Shown: positions 11,510-24,400, numbered from the stretch's first letter. The stretch: DNA of 64,000 nt from Symbiodinium natans (GCA_905221605.1 CAJNDS010002737.1:126001-190000), one strand, 5' to 3'. The notes: generated from the sequence alone by a model not told the origin. Numbers and translations: made by a program.

Positions 11510-11929
11510 CGTAAGTAGTCATTAGTAAGCAGTCAGCAATTGATAAACATGTGAAATTCGTGCGTGAGACATGTTCGTCGTGATTCGTCAGTAGCTGTTC
11601 AGTAATAGCGAATAATCATTGAACATGCTACTTGGCAATTAGTGATTTGTATGGCATCAACAGAAAACTGTGATGAGCGATTTGCAATTTCATGAACAGC
11701 TAGAAATTCACAACTACCATCATGATGACCTTGTGATGAAGCGTTGTAGTACTGAAAATACGACCAGCCGGCCGGAGGTCCAGAAAGGACCAGAGGACCA
11801 ATGACGAGCTGACCCGAAGACACCCTACCAAGGGACCCAAGCCTCCGCCAACATTTAAAAAAAACATGGGGGACTCACTGATGCAGTCTTTGGCAACACG
11901 CTTTTCGTTCACCTTTGCCGTCTAGCGAG

Positions 11930-14900
11930 ACATCGTGATACCGTCGTCCTATCGTCACTTGTGGATCGGAACTCTGAACGTGTCTGATCCTTCGGGCCTT
12001 GTGTGGTGGCATGTGGCAGCCATCTAGAATGTTGATAAGACAACAGCCGGGCTGCATCGTGGCACCCAGCTGCTGCAAGACTTCATTGCCCATCACCTTG
12101 CCCCAAAGGTAGATACCATAGTGCATATTCAGCTCCTCCTCGGCTTTTTTGGGGCACTGTAGCATGCAAAAGCGGGCGCAGCGCTTCCAGAAGGAAAGAG
12201 CTGTAGGCTTAGAACTTTAGAACGAACGCGCACCTTCAAAACAAATCGAACGAAAACTCCAATCCTCCTATCGTCACCCTTTGCCTGAGGCCATCTTTCG
12301 GTCTGACAAGGGAGACGGAATGACCAACGGCCTTCAACGCACATCCATGATTTTCTTGGCCGTAGTTGCACTTGCCGATAATTTCGGTCGAGCTGTAAAT
12401 CAAACCAAGGAATATGCAAGCAACGGTTGTGCACAGTTGCCAGTTCTAGCTTTCTGTGATAAGTGTCTTCACACAACACCAAGGTGCTTCACACGCCTGT
12501 CTTGAGCGATGCGGAGTTACGCTAATAGCTAAAACCGCGAAGTGTGGTTGCCAAAATTGGGGGCCCAGTTGCCGAGGTTGACTCCTCGTCCTTTCCATCA
12601 GGGTTCGGGGCAAGACCCCGGCTCCAGGAGTGCAGATCGAACCAATCAAACCTGTTCTCAAGGCGACCGCAAGACTGCGATGCTCGCTGGCTTCCGCCCT
12701 TCAGGCCACTACCTGTCACTACCTCCTTCAACTGCAAGTCAAGAAACGACCGGAAGCGCGGAAAGAAAGGATCATCCAGGCTTGGGTTGGATGTGTCTCG
12801 AATCAAACCACTCACCTGGAAAGATGAAACTTGGACTGGGAGCGACTGGATCGAAATGATAGCCGCGACAGCCAAGTCACAAAGTCCACGAACCCGGGGT
12901 TGTGCTTCCACTCCGGTTTGATTTTTACGAGGATCGCCGCGGAAACCACGAAGTATCCAAAATGATAGTGGTGGTCGTTATAGCAGGAGTTCCCGAAGTC
13001 CGCAAGCAAGCAATGTAAGACCTCGTGCTACATGAAGTAGAATGCCCTCACCCAAGTGCTGACTCCTACATCGACCTTCTTTTGGACGCTACTTCGAAAA
13101 ACTTTCTGTTGCACTCCACGCAGCAGGGTTTGCATGCGAGGGCTGGTTATAGCCCACGCGGCTGGGCAAGCCTCCCCAAACTTCGTCATAGTACAGGCCT
13201 CCTGGCGCCCCCACCTCAAAATCACCATTCATGAGGCCAATTAAGCGCTACCACTTCTTCGCAAATCGAGCACTGTCGGCTTTCGCGTCCCAAGCCACAC
13301 AAGACGGAGATGCAGGTTCGCCTTTGGACCGGTTCAGGATGCACCTGGCAACGTTTTTCAGGCGCTAAACGGCGACAGCTGGTTCCTAGAAAGCTGCGGT
13401 CACGCCCACCGCAACTGACACTGAGTATGGCACTCGAACCCAGTGGCCAACCAGCCCACACACATATCTACTTCCTGCTTTGTCAGCAGCTGCTCCGCCA
13501 ACAGGCAAACCATGCCCACCTGGCAGGGACTGTTCTGATCGCAGGCGTGTTCTGGTCAAGTTGTCTGAAGAATCAATCTGTCAACAAGTGCCGGCAAGCA
13601 CGCCTTCTGAAAGCCTTTGCCACTGAAGTAAAAATCCGACCTCTGTGAGCTTGAGCTGCCACATGCCCACTCGTTGTCTTCAGCTGCTTGCTATAAAAGA
13701 CATGGGTGCGGCAGGGGACATTCTGCAGGGAGCTATGAGGAAGAACAGCCTCGAAGACCCATTCCTTCATCGAAATTCTATGGTAGTTGAGCGGCTTGAA
13801 ACCGCTTTTAAGGGTGTCCCTTTCCGACGAACTATTCGGTCTAGAAGCATCTAACAAGGAGCAGCATGAAGCTCTGAACGTTTGCTGTGCTTTCGTTGAC
13901 TCAGACGTGGCCTGGCAATGGGTCCTGGACCACCCTGAAACTCCAGGGCCCCTGACTACGACGAAGCACCCGCTAGCAGCGTCTATCACCGTTTTTGGAA
14001 AATCGCGTTTGTAGCAATAATGCATCTTCAAATCAGCGTGGTTTGTTATACGTCTTCTCGAAGCGGGGTTAACAACTTCCATTCGCAAGTAGACATGCCG
14101 AATTCACCGTAGCTTCTTCTTGCTTTTGGACGTCACGGACCAAGCAAGTCTCATGTTTGCTTGGGACCGTCCATTCGCAAGTACATTTGCCAAAGGAAGA
14201 ATGCTGAAAACTCAGTGTTCGAAATGCTCAATGGTATATGCCACCCCCCCCCCCCCCACCCCCCAAACCCTGCCCATCCGGACAACCCCAGCGGAAACCG
14301 AGAAGTGCTGACCTAGGACTTTGTCCTGCTACTATTCTTCCTATCGCTGGTAACCATTTATATGATTTTTGCAACAAGCGATCAAGCGTCACAGGGCAAG
14401 CTGCTTAAACATGGAGTGGCGCCAGTTCGGTGGATCGGCAGGATTTGTCTCATGCAAGGGCTGGCTGAACCAGCGCAGTGCATCGCGAGTCTCGTTGATC
14501 AACAGCCTTCTGCGTTGGTCGGTCAAGTTTGCCCCAGGCAAGAATTCCAACGAAGACGTCCTTTGAGGCTGGGCAGCTAGGGCATCAGGGTTGAATAACT
14601 TGCAACATTGCTTGCCCTTTCTCCATAGCCCTACCTTCTACATTCCTAGACGACTCAGCCTCAGCGACGTCGTGGCGAACTTACTTCCCAGTCATCTGTC
14701 CCAAGGCTCTCATTGTACAGTGGCGCCTGCAGGAACCAACTATTGCCGACGATACCTTGCATGGGCCCCTTTGTTGGCGCGGGACCTCAGCGTCAGGTGG
14801 AAGGAGATCCTAGGAGAGCTTGAAGCTGCTGAAGATTCCTGGCTTTCAGCTTGAAGCCAGAGCTCTTGCAGTGAGCCCCGTCGCCACGCTGGTTTTGCCC

Positions 14901-16380
14901 CTGTCTGGCTGCAGCATCTTCACGTGATGAGCCTTGGCTAGATCTTGATGATTTCTAAGAAGCAGCAGCTCATGGAGCGCCACCTGGCGCCAGAAGCCAA
15001 AAGCACCCGTAAAGCTTAGTCATCCCATCGGAAGCCCCAGCCAGAACTCCAGACCTCCGCTTGCCGTGGAGCGTAAGCCCAGTGAAGCAGCTGTGGGCCG
15101 GACGGCGGGCCAGACGGCGGAGTGGCGGTTTCAAACTTGTATTGCACGACACCACCAGATTCAACCTGAGGTTGCTGCATTCAGCACGCCCTTGCAGTAG
15201 ATGTCTAGGAATGCCTGCGATATGCAGCTCCAATGAGTACTCGGTTGCACCGCTGCATATTCGCAGCCTAGGCTCCTGAACATCCCACCCTACAAGGATG
15301 GCTGCAGCGTGGGCATCCAGCACATCCACGTCATGACTTGCCACCACGTGAGCGCCACGCATCCAGCCATTCAACGGCTTGTTCATCGAAATGCAACTGC
15401 CCTGGCATGCTATTGTGAGCTCGAACGAACTGTCCACAAAGTCCAGGTCTTGTGTCAGTGCGTACAGACGCAATTGAGCCGGAGCTTTTGAGAGAGGGTG
15501 ATGGCCTCACAGGCATCCGTACTGACGGACACACAGGGAACAAAGGCCTTTATTGTTTGCTGCACAAGATGTTGGACATTGAGTCGGAGTTCCTGTCGTG
15601 ACGCTCCAGACACCATTCCGGACTTTCTGCAGATCATTGAAAGGACGCAAGCTCCCAAAGCTCATCCTCTCCTCAGTTTAACAGTTAAGCATTCGACGAT
15701 GAACCTCCGACTGAGCCACGGCACATGAAGGGAGTGTCTGAATATTGCCAGCATGTCGCAGAAAGGATCCGAGGGAATTCAGGGCACATGCTGGCACATG
15801 TACATGTACTATCATGTACTGCAACCCGCGCATTCAATGCCAGTCGGTTAACGGGTAAGGGAGGCTCTTAGTAGGTAAATGGAGAGCAAGCTTCCGTCGT
15901 CAGGTGGGGAGTCGCGGCATAGTATCTGGCTGAAACGAAGGCCATGCCACCTTCGGCACGAGACATGTCCGAGCGACGTGCTTTGTGTCCAGAGCTGCAA
16001 AACAGTCCGAGCCGTGCACCATCAGATCCGTGTGCGGGCGAGTCTCTGTAAATGGGATACATCATCAAGACTTGACCGGCATCTTGGCCGGCAGCTAATC
16101 TAACGTTGACATGGACACCAAAAAGACCTGCATGAACGAACTTCGGCTGCACCGCACTACACAGCGACGTGGTCTACAACTCGACTGTCAGGAACAAATT
16201 CCTGCCTTCCGTGATTATCTCAAAGCTGGAGCGCGTACCTTGAATGCTGCGATCACTCATCAAGAATAACTTGCTTGTGCCATTTGCCCGATGGCTGACC
16301 TGCAAGCTCTGCTGCACCGAAGGCGAACTCCCCGACAAAGGACGTCTGATAGAGTTCGATGCGGGAGCCATCACGGTACT
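11930..16380 (-). CDS. family GH81 endo-1,3-beta-glucanase, multi-exon
   Basis: Predicted to hydrolyse internal 1,3-beta links of callose- or laminarin-type glucans. The minus strand shows GH81 motifs in the expected order. N-terminal part: [18 protein letters not shown] near 16345-16290 and [17 protein letters not shown] near 15950-15895, plus a weaker AHHVKML string near 14935. Catalytic part: [15 protein letters not shown] (exon about 13214-13170), [16 protein letters not shown] (about 13008-12950), [19 protein letters not shown] (exon 12815-12751), [15 protein letters not shown] to ESTS (exon 12651-12573), then [18 protein letters not shown] from 12138. Phases agree across 12751/12651, and a GC donor at 12573 joins ESTS to EELN in phase 0. 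The conserved acidic residues of YNDHH and ESTSEE are present. The frame at 15473-14970 may be another N-terminal exon. First exon, signal peptide and last exon are not resolved. Confidence 0.85.
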
Positions 16381-16489
16381 TTAACATACCATCCTGTTGG
16401 TCTCGTGAAACCGTCATGCGACCATGGAGATGAGTCGTCATGAGAAGGCCAGATACAAAAAACCATAGTGAAATCATACAGAACACTGT

Positions 16490-18260
16490 AACATACTGTA
16501 TCGCTCAAGCTCGCCGATGGTCCTGATACCAAACCATCGGTTCCATGTTGTGCGAGGCCTTTAACCTAAGCTGAGCGGAGTGCTGACAGAAGACCTGCAT
16601 CAAAAACAGACCGGGCTGCGGATGCCAAGTCGCTCATTCCTGCTTCCCAGTTTGAGCGCATAAGGCATCGGGTAAATGGCATGCAACGTTCCGTCGCCGG
16701 CCTTGGTGGCGCAACAGTGTGCAAAAGGTCTGCATACGTCTGCATGAAGGCTTCGTGGCAGTTGAGGATTTCGACTCACTCTCTTGCCTCATTGAGAAGC
16801 CGAGAAGCCGTAGGGTCGGAGACGATCCTTGCAAAGACTACGAGCTGCATCGGAACTGCGGGCGCAACGTACAAAGATGTACAAAGCGTCATGAGTCACA
16901 CATTCGCTTGTCGAGATTGTGGCTCAGCCATGGTTCCAATTCGCCCAAAACTTATTTGTGTTTTTGGGCCCGTGCACGGCGGTGTTCACCGGCTGAAGCC
17001 TGCAGAGGCTCAGACTGGCATGGCGACATATGATGGTGGCGGGCAAGGCATTGATTCAACGCCAGCAAACCTTGCGTGTTTCATGCCTTGGACCAAGCAA
17101 CACATGTCCTGAGACATGCGGGAAAATTTCTGGATTTGGCGAGTTTGTGCTGATCGGCTGCAGCAGCTGGTAGGCCAAACCTTATGCGGCTGGAGCAAGC
17201 AAGCTGCTCCAGTAACCAGGCTACCGTATCCACCGAGCAACTCGGCAGGTTAAGCCCAACTGTAAGCAGGAGATGAAGTCGTGCTGGTGCACCTTGTGGG
17301 GGCACGAAAACTTAGATTAGATTGCAGCGGATTTTGCTATTGTTGCATGCACATCACCTGCTTAGAATGCCCCAAGAGAACTGCACCCTCCCAGGCTCCC
17401 CAGGCCACAGGAAGGGCGCAATATGGCGCAATCGCGAGCACGCCACGGATTCATGACTAGTCGGAGAGGGCGGCTGATGTTGTCAGCCAAGCTACCCATG
17501 CTACCCTCTGCGACACCTAGCCAAGTAGCTGATAAAACTAATACTTTACTGGAGCCGTGGCACCTGTCATCGCCCAGGCGGAGAGACCATTCGGCGCGCA
17601 CTTGCTGGCGCGAACCACACTAGAACCGGCCAACGCTGTTGCGCTGCACTGGCACGCTGCATGCTAAGTGTTGAACTCCATCTTTGCAGCTGTCGCCGAA
17701 GCTGGGGCTCCATTGTCAAGATTTGATAAGGGATGATTATAACTTAATGGGCCCATGTTGCTGCCTTGAGGGCTTGCAGCTGAAGGAGTTCTATCTGTTT
17801 GGAACTTGTGTATATGTGCTGTCTACAGCTGCGAAAGGGATGAGCATGCGGGAAGGCAGCCACGTGGCTCCTCTTTCGCTCTTCAGACGAAGTAGAATCA
17901 AAGCAAGTGATCAAAGACACTGGACCCGAAGCGGAAAGGAAAGCAAACAAATAATGACAGAACGAAGCCAGCGTGCTCATGAACCCGACCATCTTCTCCT
18001 CTCTTATTGCCTTCTGCATGACCACCACTGGCAGTGACACCATGACGTGCCATGACACTAGCCTCGGTAGCAGCTCTCTCGGTGAGCTGCGCCTCCCATG
18101 CTCGGAGCCTTGATTGGATCATGAGTGCCAGGGTTTGTTAGGCCGTGCCTGGACAATCCTGGACATCCCGCTAACCCCGAACACGAATTCCAAACCCTCA
18201 ATCGTTTCACCACCACCGCTTCTGTCCGAAACAGTGGACGCCCGTGCCCCCCAGAGGCCT
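16490..18260. other. no confident gene; possible upstream exons of the glucanase
   Basis: A minus-strand stretch near 16840-16790 ends at a GTGAGT donor after LVVFARIVSDPTASRLLNEA, and one near 18035-17960 is hydrophobic (MVGFMSTLASFCHYLFAFL). Either could be an upstream exon or belong to another gene. Nothing else is recognised. Confidence 0.3.
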
Positions 18261-18267
18261 CCCTCGT

Positions 18268-18480
18268 GCTCACTCTCTCACTCTCTCACTCTCTCACTCT
18301 CTCACTCTCTCACTCTCTCACTCTCTCTGACTCTCTGACTCTCTCACTCTCTGACTCTCTCACTGTCTCACTCTCTCTGACTCTCTGACTCTCTCACTGT
18401 CTCTCACCCTCTCACTCTCTCTCAGTGTCTATCACTCTCTCACACTCTCTCACTCTTCTCACTATTTTCTCTCTCACAAT
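18268..18480 (+). repeat. CTCTCA/CTCTCTGA-type microsatellite
   Basis: About 200 bases of CT-rich repeats with CACTCTCT and GACTCTCT variants, pyrimidines on the plus strand. Confidence 0.95.
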
Positions 18481-18587
18481 TTGTTTTTTTTTCTTTCTTT
18501 CATTCTTTCTGGGGTTGGGGGGGAAGCCCGCCGTGCCAAGGCGCACCCCGGTCTGCACCACGCCGGAACTCTTTCTCTCTCCCTCTC

Positions 18588-18704
18588 TTCTTCTTCGTCT
18601 TCGTCTTCGTCTTCTTCTTCTTCTTCTTCACCTTCTTCTTCTTCTTCTTCTTCTTCTTCTTCTTCTTCTTCTTCTTCTTCTTCTTCTTCTTCTTCTTCTT
18701 CGGG
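18588..18704 (+). repeat. (TTC)n microsatellite
   Basis: TTC units with a few CGTCTTCGTC interruptions at the left end. Poly-Ser, poly-Leu and poly-Arg frames across it are artefacts. Confidence 0.96.
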
Positions 18705-18719
18705 GCTTGCGGCTTGAGG

Positions 18720-18854
18720 GGACCCCCACCCCCCCCACCCCCCCCCCCACCCCCCCCCCCCCCCCCACCCCCCTCCCCCACCCCCCCCCGACCCCCCCCA
18801 CCCCCCCCCCCACCCCCCCCCCCCACCCCCCCCCCCCCACCCCCCCCCCCCCCG
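18720..18854 (+). repeat. C-rich tract (C runs broken by single A)
   Basis: About 135 bases that are almost pure C with scattered A, giving long artificial Pro- or Gly-rich frames. The minus strand is a dense series of G runs able to form G-quadruplexes. Confidence 0.95.
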
Positions 18855-18899
18855 CGCGCTAGGCGCGCCCAGTCCGCATCGAGTCCGGGTGACACTGCA

Positions 18900-18965
18900 C
18901 TCTCCCGCTCTATCTCTCTCTCTCTCCCTCTCTCTGTCTTTCTCTCCCTCCCTTTGCCTCTCCCT
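18900..18965 (+). repeat. CT-rich microsatellite
   Basis: Short imperfect CT repeat (CTCTCTCT, CCCTCTCT). Confidence 0.85.
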
Positions 18966-18989
18966 GGAGCAAGAGAAAGCGTGTGAATG

Positions 18990-19545
18990 ATCAGGTGCGG
19001 GGCATCGAGCGGATCCAGCTCATTACCGCGTGAGCAGCTGCATCGAGCTTCCGCTGCGCCTCCGCCGATCGACGTAGATACTGTATCCAGCGACAACTGC
19101 AGATTGGTTCAAGACTCGACCAGCACTTTCTTCTTCCGCATAGTAATGTAACATACGTGAGATGGCTTTCACGGGCACTCCTCTTCTTGCTCCTTATCTC
19201 GTTCGTCGGGCTCTGATCCAAGGATGGCGGTGAGCTTGGGACCTCGGGAAAAAATCGTACAGCAGCCATCCATAGCCAAACAAAATGAGTGCTGAAAAAG
19301 GCGGCAAGTGGTGCCCAAGACTAGTTCTTGGCTCCGCGCCATCATCCTCAGAATCACTATCCTGGTCGTTGGGCTCCTTGGCTGCATCCTTTTCTAAACT
19401 TCGCACCGAGCCCCACATTGTGTTAGCAGCTATTAGCATCGTGCCGGTGAAGCAACTCGCCATGCATCCTGCACTACAGCGCGCTCCGCTCTCCGACAAC
19501 CGATGGCCCTCTACGTATGGGCAGCGCATGGGCAACTGACTCATC
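18990..19545 (-). CDS. possible exons of an unrecognised gene
   Basis: Two overlapping minus-strand frames look partly coding. One contains an acidic run (NDQDSDSEDD) followed by a hydrophobic stretch (PFSALILFGYGWLLYDFF). The other reads PKLTAILGSEPDERDKEQEE. They cannot both be used over the same bases, and no domain decides between them. Confidence 0.25.
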
Positions 19546-20053
19546 TCAGGCTAAAAGGCACAGGTGAGGGAATTTACCAGGCATGTGCCGACACAGTACT
19601 GTGCCGATTGAGCCCAGGGCGTGTCGCATAACAGTGCCTTCGATGGTGGCAAACTCAGCGTCCTTCGCGGGGATGCAGTGAATGCATGCAAGCATGTTGC
19701 GGCAATGGTTCAAGGTAACCTTAAGCCTGCATGCGAACAACGTACGCAGGAATACACGGGCATCCAATGCATGCGGCAAGTATCATCCACAGGCCCACCG
19801 AAATAAGGTTTTCCAGCTGCCAAGGCTTAACTAGCAAGGCAACGGGCTGATCTCTGAGATATTTCCAGGCTTAGTTCACGCAGAATCTTGCAGTTTGGGG
19901 AGGTTAGCGCGCAGGCTCTTGTATCTGATTAAATTCGAGAAGTCCAATGTGGCATGTGTAGGCTGTGATATGGTCGGCACAAAATGTTAAGCCCGAAAAC
20001 ATCACCCACTGGCGAGAAAATGCCCCTGATGCCGGCATGCACGCCACATGTTT

Positions 20054-20348
20054 TCAGTACTCCTCCCTTTTCTGCACCAGTCCCCCGCCCCGCCACCGCC
20101 CATCGAATGGTCCGGAAGGGGGGGGGGGGGCACACTGCCACATCCCTTTTGGTTCCAACGTTCCAATCTTGACAACCAACCCGTGCTTGCGGACGTCTGC
20201 TCGTACGGAAGACTCGCAGGCTTCACAAGGCGCATGGCAGTCCTCTGCATCAACGATGTCGAGGCCTTGTCTGATTCCGCCTGCAGCCTTCAACGGGCTT
20301 GCTGCCACTTGCTTGAAAAAGTCTTCCCATAGCACTGCTTGGGCGATC

Positions 20349-20391
<43 letters not shown>

Positions 20392-20396
20392 GCTGC

Positions 20397-20429
<33 letters not shown>

Positions 20430-21470
20430 AACTGCTGGTGGCAAGTGCACATGCTCGGGAAAACTGCTTAGCAGCTGATGCTTGCGTACTTCAGCAACAA
20501 TTGCCTCTCGCTCCCGCTGCTGTCGTCGATCCAGGATTTGCATGACCTTACGCAGTGGAGCACATGGCGCCCAGACATGTGCTAGCAATGCAACGAACTA
20601 GGCAAGCTTCCACAGAGGATCTTGACTTAGACAACTTTGGCCGGACTTAGCACGAAGCATTGGTAGATCCGTCAGCCAATACATCCTGGCAGCAGCACTT
20701 TTTTCCATGCCCCACCCCAGCACGATGCTACTACGGCAGGTTTGGCGGGCATCGTGAGGGCTGGCATGAGGCATACATAGATGCATCTTGAGTTCACAGC
20801 TTACAGTAAGGTAGGAAATAGGGAAACATCGGATCAAAGTCGGCACGTGAGCGGATAGCCTGGTCCCGAGACAACTCGCAGCTCTGCAACCTGTGAACAG
20901 AAAAGACGGCGAACCATGTCAATGACGAGAACAAACCCAAGATGTCCCTACGGTATACATGTGTCGTAGGCAGAACTATCCAGAAGCAGATGCTGCTGCG
21001 TGATCTCCAACCTCCCTGCCGAATCATGATGGCCTCTTCTGGCTTGTGCGTGGTACCCTCGTTGAGTGCGTGCGACCCCATTGAACCCCAAAGATCTGCA
21101 GGTAGGAGTCATCGCTGTGGGCCAACACGACGTTCGAACCGGCATAAGTGCACAGAAATGGCCGAACTAACGACCTCAAACTAGTGATCCCAGGTTGCCT
21201 CCGCCATCGCTGCGCATCTGTTTCGGCGAAGAAGGTGGCCGGCCTCATGATTGAGTTTGCCTTGCCTAGTCTCTGCGCTACTGCTGGCCTCTTTGAGGAA
21301 TCAAAGCCTATGTTTCTATAGCTCAGGCGAACATTCTGGATTCTAGACATCTCCAAACCAAGGGAGCACAACGCTTGCTGGGTCTTGCACTGTCCCAGCT
21401 CGCGCAGACGGCGCTTTGTCATCTCACGGTCCTTACGCGTGATCTCGTCCTTGGCGAGTTTGGCTTTCAA
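20054..21470 (-). CDS. candidate gene with a polyglutamine exon
   Basis: Coding-like minus-strand blocks in series: a basic helical segment starting MKAKLAKDEITRKDREMTKR (about 21470-21150); HLCMPHASPHDARQTCRS (about 20795-20600); MQILDRRQQREREAIVAEV (about 20545-20455); then an exon opening QLQQQQ with roughly 30 Gln from CAA/CAG codons (20430-20349) followed by QAVLWEDFFKQVAASPLKAA. A GC donor after LLSSFPE and a CCACCAG acceptor could join the last two blocks. No domain is recognised, and whether all blocks belong to one gene is inference. Right after the Gln run the sequence is non-repetitive and coding-like, which argues that the repeat lies within an exon. Confidence 0.4.
20349..20430 (+). 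repeat. (TTG)n/(TGC)n trinucleotide repeat
   Basis: A TTG run followed by mixed TTG/CTG/TTGC units on the plus strand, equivalent to CAA/CAG on the minus strand. It is one of the few long simple repeats here with G and T on the plus strand. Confidence 0.95.
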
Positions 21471-21479
21471 CCGGGTTTC

Positions 21480-24400
21480 GCAGGAAGTGAGCCGCGCCGA
21501 CGGCCACGAATCTAGAGGCCCAACATGTCACGACCGGGATCATGCAGGACCAACCGCGCTCAAGAGTTTTTGGAGGTAAGGGTTGTGGCTTGGCATGGAC
21601 GTGCGGTGTCGAGGAATCAGGTTTGAGGGTCGGCTGAGAGTCTTGGATTGCCCGAAAGCTGCAGGCTGAAATGTGGCCCGAAGCCCCACGAATCTGCATG
21701 ATGGCGCTCCTCTTCTTCGTCGGAGTCAGAATTTGCGGCCTCACCAACCTTAGTCGATTAGCACAGGGCCGAAAAGACAGTTTATATCCACATCAACCTG
21801 CTCCTCCGCACGACACACGCCTCCACAGTGGCCTCGCACTTTTCTCTTGAGTGGCACGCGGCAACCAGTGCACCTGGCTGAAAGTACTGGTCTCGCACCT
21901 TTGATGCTTTGCATTCAGAGGTGCAGAAGATTGGGCACGCGCAGTCTGATCGCTTCGTTGCTTGAGATCACTGTTTGCTTCTGGATTGATGGATTCTGGA
22001 CTCTACTTGGACTCCGTTCCACGCTGTTCACGAGCAACACATTCTCGCTACCGTTCATGCAGAATGACAGGCGGTCGCAGAATCCATGGAAAGTGAATTG
22101 GACCAACACAAGCATCCATCTTAAAGTGAAGCTATCGCCGCTGGACAGATAGAGAACTAGCCAGAATCTGTACAACGTATGGCCAGAGCTCTGCCAAAGC
22201 AACTGTAGACCGAAGTCATCTGGGTCCTGGCTCTTTAGCCCATCTTCGTCTTCGTGCTCCAAATGGTCACGCAACATAGTTCCTGTTCATGCTGGCCGGA
22301 GCTTGCCAGTCATGGTCCCCCGGGTGGCTGAACTCCAGCCTTGCACAAAGGGCCCCAACAGCATGAAATCAAAATCGGGAAGCGTGTTGGGCTAAAGTCG
22401 TGCTCGTACTGTCAGTCCCTTAGATCCCCCGGACCCCTCCCTGGAGTCATTCTACATAATCTAGGGCCCTTTGGACCCTTGAGCAATGTCTGGATGCCTT
22501 ACGATGGCTGACATCCCAGACTCTAGCCATAGCAAGCCAAAGGGACCTATACTGCAATTTCTTTATCACGATGCTTGAAAGCACCCTTTTCGGATACGGG
22601 GACACAAGGAGCCGCAGGCGGAGGATATCAACTGGCATAGAAACATCTCACATCAAATCTGTGACAGCGACGCTGGTGAGCAATTTCTTCACGATCAACC
22701 CTGTTCCTGTTCATCCCCTCGCGGCCGAGGAGGGCCACGTAGCGATAAAATGGCTGGGAAGCAAAAGTGGGCATTTGGAAAGTCATGGAGAGACAAATGT
22801 CACATGCCTGTACCGCAGCCGAACTGACACTGTGCATCCTTCTGACGCTGCCTCTATTTTTGTGGGGCTGTTCCCAACTGGCCCTGTCAAAAACCTCACC
22901 AGATTCTGCTTCTGCCAAGGAGCAGATGGCCTGGCAAGGTGGCATACACAGTCTGCATGCTGACGCTACTCTGAGGGTGAGAGCTGAGGTGGCCCACAAG
23001 CCCACAGCACAGTACGATGCAGATATCGGTCCTGTGTCTGCTCGGCTGCGACAGCGGCTTTCGTAGCGGCAAGGCACTCGCTGCCAATCTCCATCACCGG
23101 GGTGTGCGTACCTTAGTAATCAGCTAGTATTGAAACCTCACACACACACACACAGCAGACCTGAAAATACACTTGACGATGTACTGATGTGTTGATGCTA
23201 TGAACGCACGAGTTGCTGCGAACGGTGCTGGCGCTTCCGATCATAGCATTTTCCTGGAAGGAAACCCTTAGGCAATTCAACCGGCGGCAGCAGCAGACTT
23301 TTAACCGGTGTGTTTCAGGAGGATGCTCAGGTACCTGACAGGCTCGACTGAACTACATAAATCCCTCTCGCACGTACGCGCACCCAGCACTGCCTCCGAA
23401 TCTGCAAGAAGTCCGTGTGTGTCCGGCAAGCCGCATGCCATCAGGTGTTGTAAGCCCATCCTTCGAGCAAAATGACCCCCTGCTGCCGATGCGGCAGCAA
23501 GGCGCACATGCACGCAACTCCTACTGAACTGCTTCCAAGAAACGTACTTTGCATCAACTAGCCGAGGGCTCTGAAGAAGCTGCGACCAGCTTGCACGAAC
23601 AAAAAGCAAGGACCTTCGTAGATTTGAATTCTCGCCACATCTGAAAAAATGTGCAGATCATGTTCTGACAAAAACAGCCGTCCTAGGCCTTCGGGCTAAG
23701 ACATGCTGCAAGGAGGTCCAGCTTTCTGCAAATTGTCTGTTCATGTTGTGCCATGAGTATCACTGGCAATGACGTAGTGCCCAAAGTCCGGCCGACTCCA
23801 GCTGACGACATAGCAGCTAATCAAGCTTCTCCGAGATTCTTGGGCAGACCCTAATTTGGCACAACGAATTGGAATGGGTGGTATTCTTGCAACCAAAAAA
23901 AAAGGCCCCAAGCTGCCTGTAGACGAATCGCCGTGCTGCAGCGTTGGCAACAGCTGCAGCTTGGCCTTGCAGCCCGTCCAGAGCAACAGCCTGCCTTAGG
24001 GGAGCAGCCCCGCTGCCCGGCTTCTGCAGCAAGCTCATTCAGTTCCATTCAGTTCCTGTTCTCTTTGTTCTGCGGCTAGTTTGAGGCGGGTCCCAAGCTG
24101 GAACCCTTCCTCCTTCTCCTCTTTTGTTCCTTGTTGAAACAGCAGTCGTGCAGGCTCGCAGCCTCTAAGTTTGTTCAAGTCTCTGGTAGGCATTCATGAC
24201 ATCACCGAGCTCAAGGAGGGGACAAGCAATTTGACCTGTCAACTTGATGCACGGCCACACAAGGAAGGAACCAAGCCTGATTGCACGTGGTTGTTGGTCG
24301 CACATGGTTGTTGGCAGTGGCCTGCCACAGCACCGATCGTGTCTGTGTCGCCGCCCAGGTAGAGCATTCGCTGAAGCCAGCCCACACAAGTTTTGGTCCC

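Larger units (their letters stand above)
11180..11640. other. AT-rich island with degenerate TAGTA/GTAAT words
   Basis: Markedly richer in A and T than its surroundings and full of imperfect AGTAGT, GTAATTAG and TTAGTAA words, without a fixed repeat period. Stop codons are dense in all frames. It contains two perfect inverted repeats, listed separately. It sits just past the last recognised exon of the glucanase gene, so it may be a large intron or 3' flank. Confidence 0.6.

Noticed and set aside
18425-19096. Pro-, Gly-, Lys- and Leu-rich frames of up to 198 codons
   Set aside because: They span the TTC and C-rich arrays and are artefacts of simple repeats.
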